This document shows positions 1 to 6,896 of a stretch of DNA of 40,808 bases, in pieces (the first letter of the stretch is position 1; every line of letters begins with the position of its first letter). The translations under genes and the position numbers were made by a program. Below the pieces are notes generated by a model. The model saw nothing but the letters and a program-made list of their open reading frames with translations, did no database searches and had not been told where the DNA came from. Location of the stretch: assembly GCA_964342805.1 (NCBI GenBank), contig CAYFHQ010000024.1, positions 1 to 40,808 on the forward strand. The letters are read 5' to 3'. This DNA comes from CAYFHQ01 sp964342805. GTDB lineage: Bacteria > Bacillota > Clostridia > Peptostreptococcales > Acidaminobacteraceae.

Positions 1-539
1 CTCCACTGTGCTTTCCAGCTCCTTGTTCTTCTTGCTGACGATTTCATATAAGACACGCAGGGCTTTTAGCAGGGGTTCAGTGAATGACTTATCCGACTTT
101 CTTCCTTTTCATAAGCTTCCTCAGCAGTCATTCCCTTTTCTTCTATGTCTGCAATTTGGCGGACCAAACCCTAGTCGGTGTTGAGAATATGGTAGGCCAA
201 CCACCGCATGTGGTATTCAACAAAGCCTTCTTTGTTTAGAAAGCTGTCGAAGAAGCGAACCGTTTCGTCGACGAAGTCCCTGTGGAGCTTCTTATGGTCC
301 TGGATATGCTGTGGGTCTAGCTTATGGTCTTCCATGAGTTTTTCTTCTGTTTTGAAGTGGACGTCCACGTAGTGGGTTAGCTTGACCTTTAAGCGCGCTA
401 ACTGGTCTGGCTCTATACCTTCTGGATTTAGGCTGACGCTTACCAGTTCGTTGATGGATTCTACAAGGCCGTAGTGCTGCTTGTCTTTGGATGGGTTGCC
501 AGAGACAAAGTCTTCGTCCCATTGGAAGTATTCTATCAT
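1..539 (-). pseudogene. Decayed hemerythrin-domain / diguanylate-cyclase-type gene (3' part beyond window)
   Basis: The first 122 codons (539 down to 174) encode a bacteriohemerythrin-like domain. It keeps the expected ligand pattern: His in DKQH (residue 22), HFKTEE, HIQDH and a final YHILNTD. A TAG stop at 171-173 follows, at a place where related proteins usually carry on (HILNTDQ...). Reading through it gives GLVRQIADIEEKG and more, until the frame is lost near 95-105. After a one-base shift it continues to the window edge as an amphipathic helix (LLKALRVLYEIVSKKNKELE), the kind of linker that often leads into a GGDEF domain. So at least one nonsense and one frameshift lesion are seen. 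No convincing ribosome binding site precedes the ATG. The GGDEF part is inferred, because it lies outside the window. The hemerythrin part might still be made as a short protein. Confidence 0.6.
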
Positions 540-634
540 GTGGGTGGTGGTACACCCTATGGGACACTGCTTCTTTCGGGTTGGGTGATTTTTTTTTTGG
601 GTGTTGGTGAGTTTATACCCTTTTAGGGGATTGG

Positions 635-663
635 AAAACCCACCCTGGGGTTAGGTGGGTTTT
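635..663. terminator. Intrinsic terminator-like hairpin
   Basis: A 10-bp perfect stem (AAAACCCACC / GGTGGGTTTT) encloses a 9-nt loop. The stem ends in T residues on both strands, so it could act in either direction. It lies between the decayed hemerythrin gene and the end of the minus-strand peptide-maturation cluster. Confidence 0.6.
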
Positions 664-1034
664 CGTTTAACTGGATTATATACGTAGCACACTTACTTGT
701 GAAACTCATCCTTTCAATCACAAGAAACTTTGATTCGTGCTAATCTACTACTCCATTCCGTCAATGATGAGTGTCCGCTTTGATGATTCTCCGTTTTTTT
801 AATCAGATTTCACTCATACTCACAACCAAATTATTCACTATGGACTCTACCCATTTATTGTATTATTTCTACAAATACTGCTTAGAAGCTTCTAACACTC
901 TTCAGCGGATAAAGTTCATCTCTTCACGCCAGTTATTAGTTAAATCTTTGGTTGCATTCTTCAATATGCCAATCGATATGTCCTAGACATAAAATAAACT
1001 TTGATTTAAAGTTTAACTTAGACTTGATACATAA
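664..1034. other. AT-rich gap downstream of the RiPP cluster
   Basis: I see no convincing gene here. A plus-strand open frame at 771-986 has no ribosome binding site and low-complexity content. A weak AT-rich hairpin (AAACTTT / AAAGTTT, 996-1014) lies just past the stop of the last cluster gene on the minus strand and could end its transcript, but it lacks a clear U-run. Confidence 0.4.
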
Positions 1035-2633
1035 TCACACTAAAACACTTGCCTTGTTGAGATTCTGATGCAAATAACTATCAATGTATGATTTTATTTC
1101 CTCTTTTTTGCAGTTCAAAGTCCCCTTTCTAGTATGCATCTCATTTTTGAGACTACACCCGCCTAAACAAAGCAGGTAAAACTCACACCCCATACATTTT
1201 CTGGACAAATTATAAACTCCCTCGCTGCTAATATTTCCTACTGACTCAATATTGCCTATAGAAAAGTTTTCTAATCCCATCGCCTCGTTGCAGGAGTATA
1301 CTATGCCATCAAAATCAATCACTCTATTTTTTCTTAATCCACAAAATGGAATTAGATACTCTTGAATATAATAGGGTTCGCTATACCTTTCAATGAACGA
1401 AATCGCGGGATGAGCACAGGAGATCGGAATTTCTGTAACCTTTTTCAGTGACTCTACTAGCTGAAATAACAGCACTGTGTTCAATGGAATATCATTTACA
1501 TCGCATTTAGCCTCAACTAAGTGATAACTGAGTCGCATCTGTTCTTTTGTGTCTGAGAATAGCTTATCCAGGTATTTCGCCAACTCTATTTGAGAATCAT
1601 AGTTAGAGCGTTCTATATTCACCCGTACAGTGACAAAAAATCCCAGATCGATAAGTTTTGCAACTGATTCAACAATCGATGTGAAAGTAGCTGAGCCGTC
1701 ACTTAATATTCGTCTTTGATCATGAACAGCTTGCAATCCATCAATTGTTATTACGAACTCATGAATCTGATCATGATAATCTATAAACCATCCTGAAAAA
1801 GCGCCTGCATTTAAGCCATTCGTTATTATCCTATACTTAATATTTTCATGATTCCTAAACCTTTCGAGAATCATCCTGATTCTTTCTTCATTTTCTTGTA
1901 ATAGCGGTTCGCCTCCATAAAATGTTATTATTGCATCTTCTACGGATACTTCATGATCAAGATAACTAAGCACATCGCTAAAAGTGTCTTCAGACATTTT
2001 CTTTAAATCTTTATTCTCCTTATCCATTTCGAAACAATATGTGCACTTAAAGTTACAGGCATAAGACAGAATTATATATACATTTTTCTTTGCATCTGTA
2101 TCATCAAAAGTCTCAAAATCCATTAACTGGTTCTTTATACCCAAATAGTTGTGTTTATACAGTAAAAATTGATCATCATCAGACAGTTCTTCAATCAAAC
2201 CACTAGACAGCTTTGTATATGTATCAAAGCTTATTTTATCCTTAGTTCCGTATTGAAAATTCGTAATATAGTAGTTATCACTTTTTGACAAATACACATT
2301 ATTTTGTAACTCAAACTTTTTTTTTGATGCATAATCACATTCATGAATAACACCTTTCAAGTATAGATCAGATAATATTCTTGACACTCTTCTTGTAACA
2401 TCAATATTTTCAGTACAGATATTTTGTTTTATGATTTGAGTGCATACAGTATTCACATCCAATAGATCATTACTAAGTATCATCTCAAAAACCATGTAAG
2501 CCCAACCATGCAAAATATACTTTTTTTCACTTTCTCGATTCAGAACTATATACTCCAACTGATTATTACTTCGTACTTCCTTGAACAGCACTTTGGGCCC
2601 AAGAGCAAAAACTGAGCTACTAGCTTTGATCAT
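1035..2633 (-). CDS. Radical SAM/SPASM peptide maturase with PqqD-like N-terminus
   Basis: This 532-residue protein has the radical SAM cluster motif CNFKCTYC (C193, C197, C200), which should bind the [4Fe-4S] cluster that cleaves S-adenosylmethionine. It is followed by a glycine-rich YGGEPLL segment. The C-terminus (about 410-515) has a SPASM/twitch-type cysteine set (CGLRKN, YSCNEAMG, CMGCEFYLLCLGGC, NCKKEE) for auxiliary Fe-S clusters. The first 100 residues look like a PqqD-type winged-helix peptide-binding domain (ILHGWAYMVFEMI, then a helix ending in LYLKGVI). Such domains recruit RiPP leader peptides. The ATG has a strong GGAGAGGG site. It is the last gene of the minus-strand cluster, 43 bp after the ABC transporter. 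It differs clearly from the other two radical SAM proteins here, so it probably makes a different modification. Family known; substrate inferred from context. Confidence 0.88.
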   Translation of the reverse strand: MIKASSSVFALGPKVLFKEVRSNNQLEYIVLNRESEKKYILHGWAYMVFEMILSNDLLDVNTVCTQIIKQNICTENIDVTRRVSRILSDLYLKGVIHECDYASKKKFELQNNVYLSKSDNYYITNFQYGTKDKISFDTYTKLSSGLIEELSDDDQFLLYKHNYLGIKNQLMDFETFDDTDAKKNVYIILSYACNFKCTYCFEMDKENKDLKKMSEDTFSDVLSYLDHEVSVEDAIITFYGGEPLLQENEERIRMILERFRNHENIKYRIITNGLNAGAFSGWFIDYHDQIHEFVITIDGLQAVHDQRRILSDGSATFTSIVESVAKLIDLGFFVTVRVNIERSNYDSQIELAKYLDKLFSDTKEQMRLSYHLVEAKCDVNDIPLNTVLLFQLVESLKKVTEIPISCAHPAISFIERYSEPYYIQEYLIPFCGLRKNRVIDFDGIVYSCNEAMGLENFSIGNIESVGNISSEGVYNLSRKCMGCEFYLLCLGGCSLKNEMHTRKGTLNCKKEEIKSYIDSYLHQNLNKASVLV

Positions 2634-2676
2634 ATCCCTCTCCTATAGTAATGATTCTGAAACTATAAACTAAAAA

Positions 2677-4341
2677 TTATTCTGCTAAACTGTTCTCCAT
2701 AATAACCTCATGTTGCTTTATGGATTCTATGTGACCGTCCCGAAGTTCTATGATTTCATCAAACAAACTTAAAACTTCTTCTGACCTGTTATGGGTAACT
2801 GCAATGCACGTCACATTTTTTAAGCTAGTCAATGTTTTATATACTTGCAAAGCATTTTTTTTATCCAGAGATGCAGTTGCTTCATCAACCAGTAACAACT
2901 CAGATTGATTTAGCAAACTTCTTGCTACAGAAACTCTTTGCTTTTCACCACCAGACAAAGAGCTGCCATTATCATGTAAAGCGCATTCTTCTAACCGGCT
3001 CGCCAACTGACACAAGTTTGATTGCTTCAAAACCTCATTATATCCTTCCTCACTTGTCATTCTATACAACGTTATATTGTTTCTTAAAGTGTCATCAAAC
3101 AAAAAAACGTTTTGGTGTATTGCGGATACAAACTTATATAGACTGCTTAAATCAACTTTTTTTAGATCAACATCACCAAAAGAAATTTGACCCTTATAAT
3201 TACCATAATGGCCCATTAATATCTTTAACAACGTTGATTTTCCGCTTCCACTTGCACCAAGTAGTGCGTATTTTTTTCCACTAGTAAATGTAAACGAGCA
3301 GTTTCTTAAAATCTGATTGTTTTGATATGCAAAGCAAACATCCTTAAGTTTTATCTCCCCAACTTTTTTGAGTGAAACTCCATCGATTTTATCAACAGAA
3401 GCGTCCTCAAGTAGCAACGCATGCTTTTCCCTCAACGGCCTTGTACCAATAATCCATGCATATCTTCTTGAAAGGTGTTCAATTGGGTAAATGATTCCTC
3501 CTATTATCTGGACTCCAGCAAAAAGAACTGGAACAGACATTTCTCCTTGGAATATCAAATAAACACCTACAGCTATTGCACCCATTTGTGAGACCTGTGT
3601 CAGTGCACCTGTCATAACATCTTTCGAACTGTTAACTTTCTCAAACTCAAACTTCATTCTTTCAAGACTAGAATTCTTACTTGTGAATTGCTCTGATATC
3701 CTATTATACAGTCCAAAAGTTTTTATGACCTCAAATCCTTCGAGTATCCCTTTTATGTTAATAATGTAAGACTCATTAGATTTTGTAGCCGCTTGTCTTC
3801 TATTACCTAGAATTGGACCAAGTACACTCGGAACGAGTAAAGGCAAAAAAAACAAGCCGAAAACCACTACTGTAAATTTCCAACTTATAATCAGAAGTGC
3901 ACCAATTCCAAACAACACTTGAGTAGCATTCTGTATAACAGCTATAAACTGCATGAAATAATGATCCTGGATGATACCAGTTTCTTCTGTTAGAACATTC
4001 AAATAGTACGAATGGTTTTCGTCATTAAATCTCGTAACGTTTAGCTCTAGTATTTTCTTCAACAGTTCGTTTTTGTATTCAACACCTGTTTTCATAGCAA
4101 ACTTGCTACGATACACTTGACCTATCAACTCGGAACAACTAGCAACTACAATAATTAAAACTGCAATAATGACATTATTCGCAAACAAATCCATATCCAG
4201 ATCAATAGATGCTTCGACAATCCTACCTAAGAAAAAGGCGAAGGATACATGAAGTAATGCTGCCACAACTAGCAATATTGCACTTAAAACTCCCGTATAC
4301 TTATTATGCACCAATATCCCAATCATCTTGCTTCTTCTCAC
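2677..4341 (-). CDS. ABC exporter, fused membrane and ATPase domains
   Basis: A 554-residue half-transporter. Residues about 15-300 hold roughly six hydrophobic spans of an exporter-type membrane domain. Residues 330-550 form the ATPase, with Walker A GASGSGKST (362-370), signature LSGGE (462-466), Walker B LLLVDE (482-487) and an H-loop THN. There is no N-terminal C39 peptidase domain, so it would export the peptides without cutting them, or another protease would remove any leader. The start is taken as GTG at 4341, preceded by AAGGGG at a short spacing; an ATG five codons later lacks a good site. It lies between two radical SAM genes on the same strand, which suggests export of the modified Cys-rich peptides. 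It probably works as a homodimer. Confidence 0.88.
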   Translation of the reverse strand: MRRSKMIGILVHNKYTGVLSAILLVVAALLHVSFAFFLGRIVEASIDLDMDLFANNVIIAVLIIVVASCSELIGQVYRSKFAMKTGVEYKNELLKKILELNVTRFNDENHSYYLNVLTEETGIIQDHYFMQFIAVIQNATQVLFGIGALLIISWKFTVVVFGLFFLPLLVPSVLGPILGNRRQAATKSNESYIINIKGILEGFEVIKTFGLYNRISEQFTSKNSSLERMKFEFEKVNSSKDVMTGALTQVSQMGAIAVGVYLIFQGEMSVPVLFAGVQIIGGIIYPIEHLSRRYAWIIGTRPLREKHALLLEDASVDKIDGVSLKKVGEIKLKDVCFAYQNNQILRNCSFTFTSGKKYALLGASGSGKSTLLKILMGHYGNYKGQISFGDVDLKKVDLSSLYKFVSAIHQNVFLFDDTLRNNITLYRMTSEEGYNEVLKQSNLCQLASRLEECALHDNGSSLSGGEKQRVSVARSLLNQSELLLVDEATASLDKKNALQVYKTLTSLKNVTCIAVTHNRSEEVLSLFDEIIELRDGHIESIKQHEVIMENSLAE

Positions 4342-4439
4342 AATACCCCTTTTCTCATTAAGCGGACAATTATATTAGTATAGTATTTACACTTCAGAGT
4401 ATTTTTCTTAACTCAGTAATACTCCTAATTGATTTTCTA

Positions 4440-5795
4440 TCAAGCCTCCATGCATCGAACTATCAACTTCTCCACGTCATCATATTTCATAACGCACGCA
4501 TTAGTCTTGTTAAGGATCTTGCTTCTATAGCATCCACCCATACAAATGGGCAATAACTTGCATTGCTTGCATAAAACAGTTAACTCATCATCTCCTTCAA
4601 GGAAATTTTTTTTCCAATTAGTAGCGTTTTTATTGAGTTTTAACTCCCCATCTGAGTTTAGTTCTCCAACACCATCATTTTTGTCAACCATTAGGGTGTC
4701 ACAAGCAAAAACAGTGCCGTCAGCACCAATGATATGTTGATTACTCTTAACAACGTTACACCATGCATATATTGGTTTAGGTACTAAGCTCAACATCTTA
4801 GAAGTCCCTGATGATGCCACCTGTACAGCTTCTTCAAGGTCCATTTGTATTCGATGTCCTTCTTCCACATTGCAAATATTTGATTTAATTCCCTCTATTT
4901 CACTTCGTTCGGTCTCAAAGTTATAAACAGGTCTAAAATAAATCCCGAATCGAGAATCTGAACCAAAACGTCTGTTAAACATCTCAAGCAACTCATACAT
5001 TGAATTTTCACCATCAAGCAGGAAATTTGCCCTAACTTTTAATGAAAAATTGTGTTCCAAACCAACTGTACTGATCTCATCCAAATTATTAAAAATTATG
5101 TCAAAAGTTGGTTTTCCATCTTTGGTCATTCTTAAACTATCATGGGTAGCTTTATGGCCGTCTATAGTCACTTGAAAATCAGTAATGCCAGATTCAAGTA
5201 GACCCAAAAACATATCTTTAGTAAGGAGTACACCATTTGTTGTTATAGCTGATCTCACATCTAGGTTATATGTGTCTCTTATCTCACTTAATGAACTCAT
5301 GAAGTCGATTACCTTGGAATACGCTAATGTGGGTTCCCCACCATACCAGCTTATATTCAGTTTCTTATAACCGAAAGGCTTAACTTTTTGTTCAATATAA
5401 TTAAGTACTCCAGAAAATGTTTTGTCTTCCATCTCCATATTTCTTTGCTTGTAAATGAAGCAATAAGGACACCTTAAGTTACAAGATTCCGATGGCATTA
5501 TTGTTAAATCGATCGTTGAATCATCTTCGATGTACCTTTCATGCACATCTGCCAATATCGACAACTCATTAGTGTCTTCCTCTACCAAAAATCCTTGATC
5601 TAACAACTCATTCCTAAATGCAAAATTTTCATTTGGGTTGCGAAGCGTATCTTTCACTAAAGCAACTGTGTCAGCTTCAGTTCTGACTAGCGAGCCAGTC
5701 CTCGTATTGTAAAGAACTAAGTCACCGTCAACGTCAACCTCAAAATTATACATGCTTGCTTTTAACTTACTTTTTTCATTAGATCGCGTAATCAT
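4440..5795 (-). CDS. Radical SAM/SPASM peptide maturase (paralogue of 6897-8228)
   Basis: The protein has 451 residues. The N-terminal segment (YNFEVDVDGDLVLYNTRTGSL) is shared with the other maturase at 6897-8228. The radical SAM motif CNLRCPYC (C105, C109, C112) follows, then WYGGEPTL. The C-terminus has a SPASM-type set: ACDTL, LCKQCKLLPICMGGC and NACVMK. The open frame begins with TTG at 5801, but GGAG is correctly spaced for the ATG at 5795, so that start is chosen. It follows the five small Cys-rich peptide genes and precedes the ABC exporter, so it very likely acts on those peptides. The chemistry (thioether, C-C bond or other) cannot be read from the sequence. Confidence 0.88.
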   Translation of the reverse strand: MITRSNEKSKLKASMYNFEVDVDGDLVLYNTRTGSLVRTEADTVALVKDTLRNPNENFAFRNELLDQGFLVEEDTNELSILADVHERYIEDDSTIDLTIMPSESCNLRCPYCFIYKQRNMEMEDKTFSGVLNYIEQKVKPFGYKKLNISWYGGEPTLAYSKVIDFMSSLSEIRDTYNLDVRSAITTNGVLLTKDMFLGLLESGITDFQVTIDGHKATHDSLRMTKDGKPTFDIIFNNLDEISTVGLEHNFSLKVRANFLLDGENSMYELLEMFNRRFGSDSRFGIYFRPVYNFETERSEIEGIKSNICNVEEGHRIQMDLEEAVQVASSGTSKMLSLVPKPIYAWCNVVKSNQHIIGADGTVFACDTLMVDKNDGVGELNSDGELKLNKNATNWKKNFLEGDDELTVLCKQCKLLPICMGGCYRSKILNKTNACVMKYDDVEKLIVRCMEA

Positions 5796-5844
5796 ATCCA
5801 ATCTCCAATTTCATTTTTATTGACTAACAGTGAACAGCTGATTA

Positions 5845-5876
5845 AATGGACGAACATGTTCAATTCGCTCGCCCAT
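5845..5876 (-). promoter_or_regulatory. Inverted repeat between the last peptide gene and the maturase
   Basis: ATGGACGAAC (5845-5854) pairs with GCTCGCCCAT (5867-5876), allowing G-U pairs, over about 9-10 bp. The interval also contains the palindrome GAACATGTTC. No U-run follows, so it is not a classical terminator. A processing site or partial attenuator that keeps peptide mRNA more abundant than enzyme mRNA is possible. Confidence 0.35.
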
Positions 5877-5928
5877 CTAATCACTACATATCACATTCTT
5901 AACGCTAACTTATAAGTCATATGACACT

Positions 5929-6039
5929 CTATTTGCAATATATTTCCTTACAACAAGTACCACTTCCTGTTCCAAAATTAGAACATTCCGACAATTTATC
6001 CTCAGTGTAGAGATCTATAGCAGCAATAACAATTTTCAT
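5929..6039 (-). CDS. Cys-rich RiPP precursor-like peptide 5
   Basis: A 36-residue open frame too short for ordinary gene calling. It starts with ATG after AAGGAG at good spacing. The N-terminal half (MKIVIAAIDLYTEDKLS) should be the leader. The C-terminal half is ECSNFGTGSGTCCKEIYCK. It shares ECxN[FY], the CCK pair and the final CK with the four other small genes upstream. It has one extra residue and a Gly/Ser/Thr-rich stretch between the first Cys and the Cys pair. It lies 20 bp after peptide 4 and about 130 bp before the second radical SAM gene. The recurring motif, ribosome binding site and enzyme context argue that it is real; the mature structure is unknown. Confidence 0.85.
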   Translation of the reverse strand: MKIVIAAIDLYTEDKLSECSNFGTGSGTCCKEIYCK

Positions 6040-6059
6040 ATAAATGTACTCCTTACTCA

Positions 6060-6155
6060 TCATTTACATTCATCTTTGCATCTAATTAAAAAGTTATTGC
6101 ACTCTAAAATCTGCTCACTTTCATCGAGATCCACTCCTTCAATGATTATTCGCAT
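6060..6155 (-). CDS. Cys-rich RiPP precursor-like peptide 4 (divergent, shortened)
   Basis: A 31-residue open frame starting at ATG behind GGGGGTGAACAC. It begins MRIIIEGVDLDESEQILE and ends CNNFLIRCKDECK. The ECxN[F] motif and final CK are kept. The adjacent Cys pair is missing, and a single Cys sits in that region (RCKDEC), so it has three cysteines where peptides 1, 2 and 5 have four. It may be a natural variant with a different cross-link pattern or a decaying copy. Its ribosome binding site is intact. Confidence 0.78.
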   Translation of the reverse strand: MRIIIEGVDLDESEQILECNNFLIRCKDECK

Positions 6156-6304
6156 GTGTTCACCCCCATATTCATATATAAACTTTTCTTACCAAGCATC
6201 GACTGTAAATATACTACTGAAACATAAAAACACAATAACGAAATCTAATCAGCAATTCTCAACAAATCACCATTATTTTAGTTGCTAGTATTGTATTACA
6301 AGTA

Positions 6305-6412
6305 CTATTTGCATAATACACTCTTGCAACAAACTCCTTTTATTGCAAAATTATCACATTCTATCAATTCATTGCAACAATCCAGCTTCAACGCTTTAAC
6401 TAGAATTTTCAA
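6305..6412 (-). CDS. Cys-rich RiPP precursor-like peptide 3, TTG start
   Basis: A 35-residue open frame. The start is taken as TTG at 6412-6410 because AGAGGTGAT lies at ideal spacing in front of it. An in-frame ATG five codons earlier has no site and would absorb this one. The C-terminal part reads ECDNFAIKGVCCKSVLCK and matches the family motif. A further pair of cysteines occurs in the leader half (LDCCNE), unlike the sister peptides. No standard gene caller would report it. Confidence 0.82.
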   Translation of the reverse strand: MKILVKALKLDCCNELIECDNFAIKGVCCKSVLCK

Positions 6413-6482
6413 GTTATCACCTCTCATTTGACACGAAGTATAAAAATCAACTTCTGTTTTATACAGATTACAGATCAAAAGA

Positions 6483-6590
6483 TTACTTACAAAGTTCAGT
6501 TTTACAACAGAATCCGCTAATCATGTAGTTTGAGCATTCAGTAAGTTCGTTCGCGATACTTAAGTGTGTAGCTTCCTTCAAAATCTTCAT
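6483..6590 (-). CDS. Cys-rich RiPP precursor-like peptide 2
   Basis: A 35-residue open frame behind a perfect GGAGGAAGAA-ATG start. The leader half is MKILKEATHLSIANELT. The C-terminal half, ECSNYMISGFCCKTELCK, differs from peptide 1 at one residue (F for L). The DNA of the two 3' ends is also nearly the same, pointing to a recent tandem duplication. Four cysteines are arranged as C-x8-CC-x4-C. Confidence 0.87.
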   Translation of the reverse strand: MKILKEATHLSIANELTECSNYMISGFCCKTELCK

Positions 6591-6627
6591 TTCTTCCTCC
6601 ATCAATTTGTTTACTATCCTTAGGAAA

Positions 6628-6735
6628 TTACTTACAAAGTTCTGTTTTACAGCAAAGACCGCTAATCATATAGTTTGAACATTCAACTACTTCCTCTAAC
6701 TTACTCAAACACATGCCTTTTTTTATGATTATCAT
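6628..6735 (-). CDS. Cys-rich RiPP precursor-like peptide 1
   Basis: A 35-residue open frame with a purine-rich GGAAGGGGGGGAGAGAGT leader just before its ATG. The N-terminus is MIIIKKGMCLSKLEEVV and the C-terminus ECSNYMISGLCCKTELCK. It is the first peptide gene after the 6897-8228 radical SAM gene on the same strand, at a 161-bp gap. That gap may hold its own promoter, but the boxes I can find are weak. The organisation resembles the multi-copy clostridial Cys-rich peptides that pair with radical SAM maturases (for example the Clo7bot type). Family membership is not established here. Confidence 0.87.
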   Translation of the reverse strand: MIIIKKGMCLSKLEEVVECSNYMISGLCCKTELCK

Positions 6736-6896
6736 ACTCTCTCCCCCCCTTCCTCGATAAGATATATGTCAAGGCAAAACGACCGATACAATCAAATTTA
6801 CTGAGATTATCGATGTTGTTTACCAAAACAATAGACTAAATCGACTTACCTAACTAACATACTTCTCAGTACAATAATGCTTTTGAGAAATCAAGT

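Noticed and set aside
771..986. Plus-strand open frame of 71 codons
   Set aside because: No ribosome binding site, odd composition, no recognisable motif; probably chance in AT-rich DNA.
2677..4341. Peptidase-containing (C39) bacteriocin transporter
   Set aside because: The protein begins directly with membrane spans and has no N-terminal Cys protease domain.
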